64,000 bases of DNA from Bdellovibrio sp. ZAP7 (GCA_945878405.1 CAMCTJ010000004.1:1-64000), one strand, 5' to 3'. Counted from the first letter of the stretch, positions 34,017 to 43,386 are shown. Translations and numbers: made by a program. Notes: generated by a model not told the origin, from the sequence alone.

Positions 34017-36244
34017 TTTGTTGCCTCCGCCATCGAAAAAACAATATGCCTCTCTCGAGGAGCTCCCTCATCATTCACCAGTTTAATCATATATTCCTTC
34101 CCAGGTGCAAGCTCTGTCTCTGGGTCTAAAGAAATTGAAGCGGATCGATTTTCAGTTAGGGATTCTGTTTTAATGAGCTTTTCCCCAGAAAAACCATCTT
34201 CCGACAAAACGAGCTCAAACACTTTAGCCGTAACGGGTCCCTCTGCCTTTGAGACTGGAAAATGATTGGGAGTTTTGTCCTTTTTTTCCACAACCAGTCG
34301 CGGAAAGCCGGTCGAATTGTCGAAATGCTCAAATTCAGACTTCGCAAGACTATACCCTCGATCGCCCTTGGCCTCACGGATAACTGGCAACAAGGGATCT
34401 CCCAAAAGCTCGGTAATTAAATAGGTCCAGCGATGACTGAACTCCTCCATGTCGTTCCCTTGTGTCTGAGAGTATTTTTGCAAGGTATCGATCAATACCT
34501 CTCCCAGATTTTTTCCATGACTGACACGATAATTTTCAACAAACCCGTCAAAGAGCTGAAGTCCATGAGTGGTTCCCAAAACCTCAACGTTTCCATTTTC
34601 ATCCACTTCAGTTTCGGGGGAACCGAGTCCACTTCTCGCTCCACCGATGTAAGCAATCGCGCCTGCTTTGGACCTCAACAGTGCCGTACCAACAGAGACG
34701 ACTCCCCACTGTCCCATATCACTGATTGTATCGTCCAAAAGGAGCGATTCATCAAAAGCTGCATTGATACAAGCAACAGAAACCACGAGCGGTGGCAAAC
34801 TATCCTCTTTGGCTTCCGTGTTCTGGATATCGTAAGAAGAGATAAACTCATCTCCTGCAAACCATCGATTTCCTAGACCATGGTCGAGATAATAGACAAG
34901 CGAAGCTTTCTCATCTCCAGCGACAAGTTTTCTGATATCCGCTTTAGAAAAAGTTCCTTCTGTTTGAAAATGCTTGGTTGTCCCTTTCCAATCGGCATTC
35001 TCTTTATTTACGGTAACTAATGTGCCTAACTCACCAATATACAAGGGACTGCTCTTGAAGGCTCTGCCACCATAGAGTGCCAACTCATTCTGTGCCTGCT
35101 TTTGATTTCGCAACCACTTCCGTGCTTTATCAAGGTAAATGCTAACCTGTTTCTGAGAAGAAAAAGGAAGTCTTCCTACGGCCAAGCGGGGCTCTAAACA
35201 CCGTTTTCCAGCACCATAACACTGGTCGGTAACCCCTTTTTCATCAAATGAAGATTTGTCCGAAAAATAATAACTCGGGGGAATATTTTCTGAATTACCT
35301 AATAGGATTACGTATCGAAAACGAGAATCCTCATCCGATCTCTTTCTTAAAAAAGAAATGATTTTTTTCGCAGTGACGAAATCGTAGCCTGAATGATCCT
35401 CAGGGTTAAATTTTTTAACGACCCCCTCAAACTCTTCTGGGTTTTTGTAACCGTCCGGAAGCTCTTTTTCATCGATTGGACTGGCCTCTTCTGCAATCGA
35501 CTCTACGGTAACGATTTCACTTTCTGCTTTCAGCATTTCCCGATGAAACTGCTGGAGCTCTTTTGCTCCAGCCAAAAGTTTTTCAGAAGTCACAATTAAA
35601 GCTGGCTTATGGGCAACGGGTGTTTCCTTTTGCTCTGTTTTCTCTAACCGTAAAGCCCAATCTCCTTCCACTAAACTTAAAACTTTTCCCGTTTTTGTTT
35701 CGACTTGTATCGGAAACACTGAAACAGTGACCGTGTTTCCAATTTGGTGGCTGTCAAAGAGTTTTCCGGGAAAATAGTCACCGACTTCTGGTTCTTGAAA
35801 CTGAAGCCGCTTTTTTCCCCAAATTAAAGGCTTTGAAGCTTGGGCTAAATCAATCTTTTCTTCAGAGATTTCAAACTGCGGTTTTTCTAAACTTAGATGT
35901 GCTTTCTTCCCGCGGGGAACCGTAAAAACATAGGTAAGCAACGGAACTCTCGGACGACCCCAGGCCGAAATGGTTTTAGCATTAGCAAGTTGAGGAAGAA
36001 ACTTTCCGTTTTTTAAGCGCTTAAATGACGGTCTATCTAATCGAAACGATTGGGTCCGAGCCTTATTTTTTATTTGAGGAAGTTTATCCTGATCTTTCTG
36101 GAGGACGTTCTTAACTCGTTCATACGAGGTTCCGGAAAGAGCCTTAAAAGTAATCTTGGTTGGCTGTGGGGTTCGCCCACAGGAAATTATCAAAATCGCT
36201 GAAAAACCTTGGAAAAGTAACCAAACGAGCTTTGATTGCCTCAT
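34013..36244 (-). CDS. C25 (gingipain-type) cysteine peptidase lipoprotein
   Basis: 743 residues. Lipobox IISC with C22, so an envelope lipoprotein. A pro-region about 30-210, then a caspase-like gingipain catalytic domain: KPALIVTSEKLLAGAKELQQFH, SRFRYVILLGNSENIPPSYYF, LAVGRLPFSS, catalytic H455 in YYLDHGLGNRWF and C492 in SVACINAAFDES. An Ig-like beta domain closes the protein (650-743). The family cleaves after Arg or Lys in gingipains; specificity here is unknown. No type IX sorting tail is seen. The leader hairpin covers its ribosome site. Confidence 0.87.
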   Translation of the reverse strand: MRQSKLVWLLFQGFSAILIISCGRTPQPTKITFKALSGTSYERVKNVLQKDQDKLPQIKNKARTQSFRLDRPSFKRLKNGKFLPQLANAKTISAWGRPRVPLLTYVFTVPRGKKAHLSLEKPQFEISEEKIDLAQASKPLIWGKKRLQFQEPEVGDYFPGKLFDSHQIGNTVTVSVFPIQVETKTGKVLSLVEGDWALRLEKTEQKETPVAHKPALIVTSEKLLAGAKELQQFHREMLKAESEIVTVESIAEEASPIDEKELPDGYKNPEEFEGVVKKFNPEDHSGYDFVTAKKIISFLRKRSDEDSRFRYVILLGNSENIPPSYYFSDKSSFDEKGVTDQCYGAGKRCLEPRLAVGRLPFSSQKQVSIYLDKARKWLRNQKQAQNELALYGGRAFKSSPLYIGELGTLVTVNKENADWKGTTKHFQTEGTFSKADIRKLVAGDEKASLVYYLDHGLGNRWFAGDEFISSYDIQNTEAKEDSLPPLVVSVACINAAFDESLLLDDTISDMGQWGVVSVGTALLRSKAGAIAYIGGARSGLGSPETEVDENGNVEVLGTTHGLQLFDGFVENYRVSHGKNLGEVLIDTLQKYSQTQGNDMEEFSHRWTYLITELLGDPLLPVIREAKGDRGYSLAKSEFEHFDNSTGFPRLVVEKKDKTPNHFPVSKAEGPVTAKVFELVLSEDGFSGEKLIKTESLTENRSASISLDPETELAPGKEYMIKLVNDEGAPRERHIVFSMAEATK

Positions 36245-36246
36245 AG

Positions 36247-36268
36247 TCCCCCTAAACCCAATGGGGGA
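36247..36268 (-). promoter_or_regulatory. Hairpin over the ribosome site of the C25 peptidase gene
   Basis: On the minus strand TCCCCC and GGGGGA pair (6 bp, 10-base loop) directly before the ATG at 36244. The right arm is the only Shine-Dalgarno-like sequence (AGGGGG), so folding would hide it. Confidence 0.45.
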
Positions 36269-36350
36269 GTTTTACCAGATTTTGATAATGCGCCGCAACA
36301 CAAAACTAGGATTTTCCCAGCGCCTGCTTGAAGCCAAGTGACAAAAAGGG

Positions 36351-36380
36351 TTGCGTAAATGGGGTAAATGCCGTTATATA
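36351..36380 (+). promoter_or_regulatory. Promoter for rplC
   Basis: TTGCGT (36351..36356) and TATATA (36375..36380) with 18-base spacing (17 if TTATAT is used). Leaves a leader of about 88 bases before the L3 start, in which no autoregulatory fold is obvious. Confidence 0.55.
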
Positions 36381-36474
36381 CAGCAGATTCTCTTAAAACA
36401 AAGAGATAAGAAAGAGACGCAGGGCTGGATTTTCTTTTATTTTCAGCTCTTTATCGAAGTAGAGGAAACGCAAA

Positions 36475-37149
36475 ATGGCACTTGGAATTTTAGGCCGAAA
36501 AGTAGGCATGACACAGATTTTTGATGATAACGGTGCTTTAGTCCCCGTGACAGTTATCGACACTACCGATTGCATGATTTCTCAGGTTAAAACTCAGGAC
36601 AAAGATGGGTACCAAGCCCTTCAAGTAGCAGTCGGAAATCGCAAACCACAAAATGTTAATAAAGCGACAGCTGGTCACTTTAAAAAAGCTGGAATGGCAG
36701 CTAAATCACAGCGACAAGAATTTCGTTTAGAATCCACCGCGGACATGAGCGCTTTCAAAGCAGGACAAGCTCTAAACGTTGGAATGTTCCAAAAAGGTGA
36801 CAAAGTGGATGTTGTAGGAACTTCCAAAGGTCGAGGAACCCAAGGGGTGGTTAAACGTTGGGGATTCCATGGTGCGGATGCAACTCACGGGGTTTCTGAC
36901 TACTTCAGACACGGGGGCTCGAACGGAGCTAATACATTCCCTGGTAAAGTGATCAAAAACAAAGGGATGCCGGGCCGCATGGGCGATGTCAGAACCACAA
37001 CTTTGAATCTAAAAGTTTTGGAAGTGAAAGAATCCGACAACCTTATTTTGGTTAAGGGTGCCATCCCAGGACACATTAACTCTTGGGTAATGGTCCGCCC
37101 CACAAACCGAAAAGTCGCTCCTACTGATCGCACTTTCGTTAAAGCTTAA
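36475..37149 (+). CDS. rplC: 50S ribosomal protein L3
   Basis: Early-assembly 23S rRNA-binding protein near the peptidyl-transferase centre. 224 residues. GILGRKVGMTQIFDDNGALVPVTVI, the central GTSKGRGTQGVVKRWGF, and GRMGDVRTTTLNLKV are diagnostic; the Gln methylated by PrmB in E. coli is in the GTQG loop. Good GAGG ribosome site. Normally second gene of the S10 operon, but here it stands alone with its own promoter; rpsJ, rplD, rplW and rplB are not next to it. The 3' end overlaps the convergent methyltransferase by 11 bases. Confidence 0.97.
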   Translation: MALGILGRKVGMTQIFDDNGALVPVTVIDTTDCMISQVKTQDKDGYQALQVAVGNRKPQNVNKATAGHFKKAGMAAKSQRQEFRLESTADMSAFKAGQALNVGMFQKGDKVDVVGTSKGRGTQGVVKRWGFHGADATHGVSDYFRHGGSNGANTFPGKVIKNKGMPGRMGDVRTTTLNLKVLEVKESDNLILVKGAIPGHINSWVMVRPTNRKVAPTDRTFVKA

Positions 37150-38113
37150 CCGCTAGCCACTGGCTGATAGGATTCAAGGCACTCTCAAAATCCTTGGGAA
37201 CCGCTGCGGTCTTTTGCCATTTCCAGCTTCCACTTTCCTCAAGAACTTTTTCTGATTTCTTTTGGAATAAGTTTGAATCCCACTCAGAGAAATTACACGA
37301 AAAGAAAAGGACTCCCCCGGTGCTTACAAGAGGAGTTAACGCTCTCAAGAGCCGGTCTAGGTCTTTCTTGAGACTGAACACTCCGCCTTCTTTGGTCCTA
37401 GAAAAACTGGGGGGATCAACAATGATCAAATCGTATTTCGTCCCTTTCTTCTCGCATCTTTTTAAGAACTCAAAACAATCTTGAGCGATAAACCGATGAA
37501 GCTTTAAATCCAGTGTATTCTTTTCAAAATTCTTTTTGCCCCAATCTAAATATTTTTTTGAAAGATCAACACTCGTTGTAATTGCCCCTTGAGTAGCACA
37601 AGCCACACTAAAACCACAGGTATAAGCAAAGAGATTCAGCACTTGTTTTCCTGCCGCTATTTCACCTAAGAACTTCCGATTCTCTCTCTGATCTAAAAAA
37701 ATCCCTGTGGAATAACCGGCGAAGGGTTGAATTTCGTAAAAGTTTCCATTCTCACAAACGACAATTTCCGAACTCGCTGGTTTTCCAACGAAGGGCTCAG
37801 ATGAATAGTAATCGCTGCCTGCTGTCTGGTGACTACGATCCTTAACAAAAACCTTTTTATAAACGCTGGTGGCTTTCCTTGCATTGATCAGCCATTCGGC
37901 TATGGCTTTGAGTGTAGGTTCGTCAATTTGAGCTTCTTCTTCAAAAATCTGAAAAATGATCACGTCTGAAAACTGCTCTATCACTAGCCCGGAAATGCCC
38001 TCGTTAGCCCCATTAAACAATCGAAAACAATTGGTATCTGCCGGAGCTCGTTCGAAAAGCTCACGCCGCTGTTCGAGCGCCTTTTGAATAAATGGTTTCC
38101 AATTAATACTCAT
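37139..38113 (-). CDS. Class I SAM-dependent RNA methyltransferase, RlmI/RlmK-like
   Basis: 324 residues. N-terminal RlmI-like region (LFNGANEGISGLVIEQFSD), followed by a Rossmann methyltransferase domain: VLNLFAYTCGFSVACATQGA as SAM motif I, then SVDLSKKYLDWGKKNF and YDLIIVDPPSFSRTK as motif IV (DPPS). Probably methylates a cytosine of 23S rRNA; the PUA domain of RlmI is not evident. Its ATG lies 11 bases inside the preceding pseudouridine synthase gene, giving an RNA-modification pair beside rplC. Confidence 0.87.
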   Translation of the reverse strand: MSINWKPFIQKALEQRRELFERAPADTNCFRLFNGANEGISGLVIEQFSDVIIFQIFEEEAQIDEPTLKAIAEWLINARKATSVYKKVFVKDRSHQTAGSDYYSSEPFVGKPASSEIVVCENGNFYEIQPFAGYSTGIFLDQRENRKFLGEIAAGKQVLNLFAYTCGFSVACATQGAITTSVDLSKKYLDWGKKNFEKNTLDLKLHRFIAQDCFEFLKRCEKKGTKYDLIIVDPPSFSRTKEGGVFSLKKDLDRLLRALTPLVSTGGVLFFSCNFSEWDSNLFQKKSEKVLEESGSWKWQKTAAVPKDFESALNPISQWLAVKL

Positions 38114-38816
38114 CCCAAAACCTTTTCACAGAATTTAATTCATCCGGGAGAACAAAAACCAGCGTCTCTTTGGTTGTGGGATGTTTAAACCCTAATTCAG
38201 AAGCAACGAGGGCGATAGAACCTTCTCTAAAAAAACGACTCGCTCCATAACGTCCATCTCCCACAATCGGAAAACCAAGATGAGCCATCTGCGCTCGAAT
38301 CTGGTGCCGGCGACCAGTGATTAAATCCACTTCCACCAAAGACAGGCCCTTTTTCACTCCCAAAACACGATAGTTGAGTTCCGCTTTTTTTGTATCTTTC
38401 ATCGGCTCCTGAAATACCTCACTCCGCCCGCTCCCAGGATCCGTTAAATAATGAATACAATTTCCACCAGGAGTAGTGAATTCACCTTGTACAAGGATCT
38501 GATATTTTTTTGCCATTTCTTTAGCACGAATTTGTTCAGATAGCCGACTGGCTCCTTTGCTGGTTTTTGCAAACACAACGAGTCCCGCAGCGGGACGGTC
38601 AAGTCGATGGACCATTCCCAAAAAAACCTTTCCTGGTTTTTGATATTTTTCTTTTAGCCATTCGCATATTTGAAGAAACAAAGTAGGGCTTCCAGACTGG
38701 TCCGATTGAATCAACAACCGGTGAGGTTTAAACACCACAAGGACATGATTGTCCTCATAAACCACTTTCAGAGCACCCTCTAAGCCATCAATATCTTTAC
38801 TTTTATCCGAACCCAC
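38103..38816 (-). CDS. RluA-family pseudouridine synthase
   Basis: 237 residues, GTG start. Catalytic D73 in VHRLDRPAAGLVVFAKT, the family's HRLDxxxxG motif, and the RNA-binding VDLITGRRHQIRAQMAHLGFPIVGDGRYGAS. No S4 domain, so closer to the short RluA/RluC-like subgroup. Converts specific uridines in rRNA or tRNA; the site is not predictable. Overlaps the RlmI-like gene by 11 bases. Confidence 0.92.
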   Translation of the reverse strand: MGSDKSKDIDGLEGALKVVYEDNHVLVVFKPHRLLIQSDQSGSPTLFLQICEWLKEKYQKPGKVFLGMVHRLDRPAAGLVVFAKTSKGASRLSEQIRAKEMAKKYQILVQGEFTTPGGNCIHYLTDPGSGRSEVFQEPMKDTKKAELNYRVLGVKKGLSLVEVDLITGRRHQIRAQMAHLGFPIVGDGRYGASRFFREGSIALVASELGFKHPTTKETLVFVLPDELNSVKRFWDEY

Positions 38817-38834
38817 TTCTTGACCACAACCTTC

Positions 38835-38863
38835 TTGATTTGGTTTCTCTTTACCCGTATACC
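38835..38863 (+). promoter_or_regulatory. Promoter for rsmG, near-leaderless
   Basis: TTGATT (38835..38840), 17 bases, TATACC (38858..38863). The expected transcription start falls only a few bases before the ATG at 38873, with no room for a ribosome site. Confidence 0.55.
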
Positions 38864-38872
38864 CTACCCCTC

Positions 38873-39583
38873 ATGAAAAATCGCCGAGAACAATTCTACC
38901 GCAAAAAGCCTACAGGTCCTCGTATGAATCCCACCAAAGAAAGCATGGACCAAATGCTCAAGGCAGCTAAGATCGTTCTCAACCCCACTCAACTGGAGCA
39001 ACTGTGGAAATATCACCAGTTGATTCGAAAGAGAAACGAAGACCGCGAACTGACCCGAATCGTGGGCTTCGAGCCAATGGTTGTTAAACACTATATCGAC
39101 TGCATGATTTTAGGCCAATTTTGGAAATTTCCCTCCCCTATCGTGGATGTGGGGTCGGGTGCTGGGTTTCCGGGAATTCCCCTTAAAATTTTGTTTCCCT
39201 CTTTAAAGATGATCTTGGCAGAGCCACGCCCCAAGCGAATCGAATTTTTGAATGAAGTGATCCAGGAACTTGGTTTAAAAGACATTGAAGTGTTTGAACA
39301 TAAAGTGGTTAGCCGAAGTTTCACGACGCCAGTTAAAGCCGTAATTACGAGAGCAGTGGAGACAATGGACAAAACAGCTCTTCGCACCTCGGGAGCTTTA
39401 GAGGTGGGAGGACAGTTAATTTTTATGAAGGGTCCGAACGCTGATGATGAAATAGAAGAAATGAAAAAGCGGTTTGGAAATACTTTCACGTTAATTTTAG
39501 ATAAAGCTTACAACCTTCCGAAAACTGAACACCAACGTCGTTTGGTAGTTTTTTGTAGAACTAGTGAAGAGTCTCTGAAATAG
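38873..39583 (+). CDS. rsmG: 16S rRNA (guanine527-N7)-methyltransferase
   Basis: About 236 residues from ATG 38873 (ATG 38924 also possible). SAM-binding PIVDVGSGAGFPGIPLKILFP, LAEPRPKRIEFLNEVIQELGL and the late ITRAVETMDK are the RsmG hallmarks; the N-terminal helical region (LEQLWKYHQLIRKRN) fits too. Modifies G527 of 16S rRNA; loss gives low-level streptomycin resistance in other bacteria. Not beside gidA/mnmG or parAB as in many genomes. Its last 23 bases overlap a convergent TPR gene. Confidence 0.92.
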   Translation: MKNRREQFYRKKPTGPRMNPTKESMDQMLKAAKIVLNPTQLEQLWKYHQLIRKRNEDRELTRIVGFEPMVVKHYIDCMILGQFWKFPSPIVDVGSGAGFPGIPLKILFPSLKMILAEPRPKRIEFLNEVIQELGLKDIEVFEHKVVSRSFTTPVKAVITRAVETMDKTALRTSGALEVGGQLIFMKGPNADDEIEEMKKRFGNTFTLILDKAYNLPKTEHQRRLVVFCRTSEESLK

Positions 39584-40055
39584 TTCGGACAGCTTCCTGA
39601 ATAGCCGAGTCATCGGGGCAATAGCTCAAAGCCTTTCTGAACTCTTGAAGTGCTCGAACTGGAAGATTTCTACTTAAGAAGATTCGACCTAAATTGATGT
39701 GAGGATAATGGCGGGCATCATAATTTTTGGCCTGAATCGCTTTTTGGAACCAATCTAAAGCCTCATCCTCACGCCCTAACACAACTAAATAGGAACCGAT
39801 ATCATTGTACGGATTTCCCAAGTCAGGATCGATTTTTATCGCTTTTTTACAAAGAGAAACAGCTCTTTCAATGTTGCCCAGCTGGTACTCCATCCACCCC
39901 CAATAGGTAAATGACTCGGCGGTTTGCCATTCCTTATTAGCTTTTCGAAACGACTCTCGAGCTTCCTCGTACTTGCCCTCTGCAACTAGTTTCAATCCTG
40001 AGTCGATCAATATTTGGGAACGACGATGATTTAGGCTGATAACCTCTTTGCTCAT
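39561..40055 (-). CDS. Small TPR-repeat protein
   Basis: 164 residues with four TPR units covering most of the protein: VAEGKYEEARESFRKANKEW, WMEYQLGNIERAVSLCKKAIKIDPD, YLVVLGREDEALDWFQKAIQ and IFLSRNLPVRALQEFRKALSYCPDD. No signal peptide, so cytoplasmic. Third gene of a tight dnaK-eno-TPR series (31-base gap to eno). Possible adaptor for chaperone or enolase; function unknown. Confidence 0.85.
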   Translation of the reverse strand: MSKEVISLNHRRSQILIDSGLKLVAEGKYEEARESFRKANKEWQTAESFTYWGWMEYQLGNIERAVSLCKKAIKIDPDLGNPYNDIGSYLVVLGREDEALDWFQKAIQAKNYDARHYPHINLGRIFLSRNLPVRALQEFRKALSYCPDDSAIQEAVRTISETLH

Positions 40056-40086
40056 AAAGATATTTTCACCCTACTTTGAAAGACAA

Positions 40087-41394
40087 TCAAGCAGTGAAGG
40101 CACGAAAGAAAGGAATACAGGTTCCGCGCCGCAGGGCACCTTCTTCAATTCGCAGGAGCTCATTATATTTAGCGGTTCTTTCGCCGCGGGAAAGCGAGCC
40201 AGTCTTGATTTGTCCACAACCACTTCCCACAGCTAAGTGAGCAATGGTAATGTCCTCTGTCTCTCCCGATCGGTGAGAAACAATGCTGCGATAACCGTGT
40301 TTTTTTCCTAACAACATGGTTTCCATTGTTTCCGATAGAGACCCAACTTGATTCACCTTGATGAGAATGGCATTCCCCACTTTTTCTCGGATCCCTTTTT
40401 CAAGGTATTTCTTTTGGGTCACAAATAAGTCATCTCCCACCAATTGCGTGGACTTTCCTAGAGTTTGGGTAAGCTTTGCCCAACCATTCCAGTCATTTTC
40501 ATCGAGCCCATCTTCAATACTGACCAGTGGATACTTCTTTCTAAGCGACTCATAAAACTCAATAAGCTCCTGTGAATTAACACTGGAAGCGCCCTTCCAA
40601 CGGAAGTCATACAAGACTTTTTCTTTGTTGAAGAAAGAACTGGAAGCAACATCCAGTGCCAAGCTAATTTGCTTGCCCAGGTGATAGCCTGCTTTCGTAA
40701 TCGCCTCGCAGATAAGCTCGATTGCCTGCTCGTTGCTCTCTAAGTTAGGAGCAAAGCCGCCTTCATCTCCTACGGCTGTTGAATAGTGAAGATCATGAAG
40801 TCGATTCTTTAAGTGATGGAACACCTCAGTGCCGGCTCTTAATGCTTCAGAGAAACTCTCAAACCCATGCGGAACAATCATGAACTCTTGAATTTCGAGG
40901 CCATTATTTGCATGGACCCCCCCGTTCAAAATATTCATTAAAGGAGTGGGCATTGAGAGGTCTTTGGAACTGAGACCCATCATCTCATTAAAGATCCAAT
41001 AAAGTTCACGCTTTTGAGATGCGGAAAGAGCATGAGCATAAGCCAATGAAACACCCAGAATGGTATTCGCTCCGAACTTCTTTTTTTGATCTGTTCCGTC
41101 TGCCTGAATCAAACAGTGATCGACGGCTTTCAAGTCAGCGAAAGATTTTCCAACGAGTATCCTAGCGACTTCGTCTTGAATGTTCCGAACAGCCTTTAGA
41201 ACACCCTTTCCTAAATATCGCTTCGGGTCACCATCACGCAGTTCTAAAGCTTCGTGCTCTCCTTTGGAGGCTCCCGACGGAACCATCGCCCTGCCGCGGC
41301 TCCCATCCGAAAGCTGAAGTTCAACTTCCAAAGTGGGAGTTCCGCGGGAGTCTAATACTTCACGTCCGAAGAGACTACTGATGCTGAGAGCCAC
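40087..41394 (-). CDS. eno: Enolase
   Basis: Glycolytic 2-phosphoglycerate dehydratase and, in many bacteria, an RNA-degradosome partner. 435 residues, GTG start with AAAGGA upstream. ISSLFGREVLDSRGTPTLEV, VPSGASKGEHEALELRDGD, the catalytic Mg region VSIEDGLDEND and LVGDDLFVT, and SHRSGETEDITIAHLAVG are all intact. It follows dnaK by 24 bases on the same strand, so the two are probably co-transcribed, an uncommon pairing that would place enolase under heat-shock control. Confidence 0.97.
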   Translation of the reverse strand: MALSISSLFGREVLDSRGTPTLEVELQLSDGSRGRAMVPSGASKGEHEALELRDGDPKRYLGKGVLKAVRNIQDEVARILVGKSFADLKAVDHCLIQADGTDQKKKFGANTILGVSLAYAHALSASQKRELYWIFNEMMGLSSKDLSMPTPLMNILNGGVHANNGLEIQEFMIVPHGFESFSEALRAGTEVFHHLKNRLHDLHYSTAVGDEGGFAPNLESNEQAIELICEAITKAGYHLGKQISLALDVASSSFFNKEKVLYDFRWKGASSVNSQELIEFYESLRKKYPLVSIEDGLDENDWNGWAKLTQTLGKSTQLVGDDLFVTQKKYLEKGIREKVGNAILIKVNQVGSLSETMETMLLGKKHGYRSIVSHRSGETEDITIAHLAVGSGCGQIKTGSLSRGERTAKYNELLRIEEGALRRGTCIPFFRAFTA

Positions 41395-41418
41395 TGCGTT
41401 TTCCTTTGTTTATCAGAC

Positions 41419-43329
41419 TTAGTTAGGAGAACCCTTATCTTCTCTGAACTCGGCTTCGATTGGCTCATCTTCCTTTTTCCCTGAAGGTGAACCTGTTCCA
41501 GCGTCTGCGCCTTCAGCTCCCCCTTGTGCAGCTGATGCAGATTTGTACATCTGCTCTGCAATTTTGTGAGAGAGAGTTGTTAACTTTTCAGAAGCTGCTT
41601 TCATTTCCGTCAGCTCGTCTTTAGCGAGAGCTTCTTTTGCAACTTTTAAAGCAGAATCCACTTCTTCTTTCATCGTGGCCTCAACTTTATCGCCGTTTTC
41701 CTTAAGAAGCTTTTCGGTACTGTAAACTAAGTTATCCAGATTGTTTTTTACAGTTACTTTTTCTTTCTTTACCTTATCTTCTTCAGCGTGAGACTCGGCG
41801 TCTTTAACCATTTTATTGATTTCAGAATCCGACAAGCCGCTGCTTGCTGTGATTTTCACAGACTGTTCTTTGCCAGTCGCTAGGTCTTTAGCGGCTACAT
41901 GGACAATCCCGTTGGCATCGATATCAAAGGACACTTCAATTTGAGGTACCCCTCGAGGAGCGGCTGCTAAACCCGTTAATTGGAAACGAGCCAAAGTACG
42001 GTTGTCATAAGCCATTTCTCTTTCGCCTTGAAGAACGTGAATTTCAACAGTGGTCTGACTGTCTTCAGCCGTTGAGAACACCTGGCTCTTTCGACTTGGA
42101 ATAGTGGTATTTCTCTCAATAAGTCTTGTGCAGACATGCCCCAGAGTTTCGATTCCTAGAGACAAGGGAGTTACGTCCAAGAGCAGAAGATCTTTTACTT
42201 GTCCGCTAAGCACTCCACCTTGGATAGCAGCCCCGACTGCAACTACTTCATCAGGATTAACACTTCGATTGGGTTCCTTTCCAAAAAACTTTTTAACAGC
42301 TTCTTGAATTTTTGGAACTCGAGTGGACCCTCCCACTAAAACCACTTCGTCAATGTCACTGGCTGAGAGACCAGCGTCTTTTAAGGCTTGTTGACAGGGC
42401 TTCATGGAGCGTTCCACTAAATCCTCAATGAGCTGCTCAAACTTCGAACGACTCAATTTTATTTGAAGATGTTTGGGACCGCTTGCATCCGCAGTAATAA
42501 AGGGGAGATTAATCTCTGTCTCCATCATGGATGACAACTCAATCTTCGCTTTTTCAGCGGCTTCTTTGAGACGCTGTAGGGCCATTTTGTCCTTAGACAA
42601 ATCAATTCCCTGATCTTTTTTGAATTCTGCAATCAGCCATTCAATAATTTTTTGGTCTAAATCGTCACCGCCTAAATGGGTATCGCCATTAGTCGATTTA
42701 ACTTCGACAACATTGTCACCAACATCGAGGATAGATACGTCAAACGTTCCCCCCCCAAAGTCGTAAACTGCAATTTTTTGTTCTTTCTTCTTATCGAGAC
42801 CGTAAGCTAGTGCAGCTGCGGTTGGTTCATTGATAATCCGTTTGACTTCTAAGCCAGCTATTTTTCCGGCATCTTTAGTAGCTTGTCTTTGAGCATCGTT
42901 AAAGTAAGCAGGCACCGTAATCACAGCTTCTTTAACTTCGGTTCCCAAATAATCTTCAGCGCATTTTTTAAGCTTTTGAAGAATCATCGCAGAAATTTCA
43001 GGAGCGGTGTATTCCTTACCTCGAATATCAATCGCGACATCATTTCCGTGATCAATGACTTTATAAGGAACAAGTTTTTTCTCTCCCGAAATTTCTTCGG
43101 GTCTTCGTCCCATAAAACGCTTCACCGAATAAATGGTGTTCTCAGCATTTGTGATAGCCTGGCGCTTAGCTACTTGACCGACCAGACGGTCTCCATCTTT
43201 TGTAAAAGCAACAACCGAAGGGGTCGTTCGTCCACCCTCTTCATTCGCAATCACTTTCACTTCGCTACCTTCCATGACTGCGACACAAGAGTTAGTGGTT
43301 CCTAAATCGATTCCAATAATTTTTCCCAT
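41419..43329 (-). CDS. dnaK: Chaperone DnaK (Hsp70)
   Basis: ATP-dependent folding chaperone of 636 residues. [58 protein letters not shown] and [13 protein letters not shown] form the ATPase domain (1-385); linker [17 protein letters not shown]; substrate domain to about 505; helical lid and Gly/Ala tail to 636. The neighbours grpE and dnaJ, often adjacent, are absent. Promoter at 43358..43386 has both vegetative and heat-shock character. Followed by eno. Confidence 0.98.
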   Translation of the reverse strand: MGKIIGIDLGTTNSCVAVMEGSEVKVIANEEGGRTTPSVVAFTKDGDRLVGQVAKRQAITNAENTIYSVKRFMGRRPEEISGEKKLVPYKVIDHGNDVAIDIRGKEYTAPEISAMILQKLKKCAEDYLGTEVKEAVITVPAYFNDAQRQATKDAGKIAGLEVKRIINEPTAAALAYGLDKKKEQKIAVYDFGGGTFDVSILDVGDNVVEVKSTNGDTHLGGDDLDQKIIEWLIAEFKKDQGIDLSKDKMALQRLKEAAEKAKIELSSMMETEINLPFITADASGPKHLQIKLSRSKFEQLIEDLVERSMKPCQQALKDAGLSASDIDEVVLVGGSTRVPKIQEAVKKFFGKEPNRSVNPDEVVAVGAAIQGGVLSGQVKDLLLLDVTPLSLGIETLGHVCTRLIERNTTIPSRKSQVFSTAEDSQTTVEIHVLQGEREMAYDNRTLARFQLTGLAAAPRGVPQIEVSFDIDANGIVHVAAKDLATGKEQSVKITASSGLSDSEINKMVKDAESHAEEDKVKKEKVTVKNNLDNLVYSTEKLLKENGDKVEATMKEEVDSALKVAKEALAKDELTEMKAASEKLTTLSHKIAEQMYKSASAAQGGAEGADAGTGSPSGKKEDEPIEAEFREDKGSPN

Positions 43330-43357
43330 TTCATTCTCCTTAACAATCTAGTGCCCC

Positions 43358-43386
43358 TAATATGGGGGTTGAGATCTCGATGTCAA
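43358..43386 (-). promoter_or_regulatory. dnaK promoter, sigma-70/sigma-32-like, inside an inverted repeat
   Basis: Minus strand TTGACA (43381..43386) and ATATTA (43358..43363), 17 apart. The -10 region also reads CCCCATAT, matching the E. coli sigma-32 -10 consensus CCCCATnT. A perfect 10-bp inverted repeat, AATATGGGGG (43359..43368) and CCCCCATATT (43396..43405), brackets the promoter and could be an operator. No CIRCE element is present. Confidence 0.68.
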
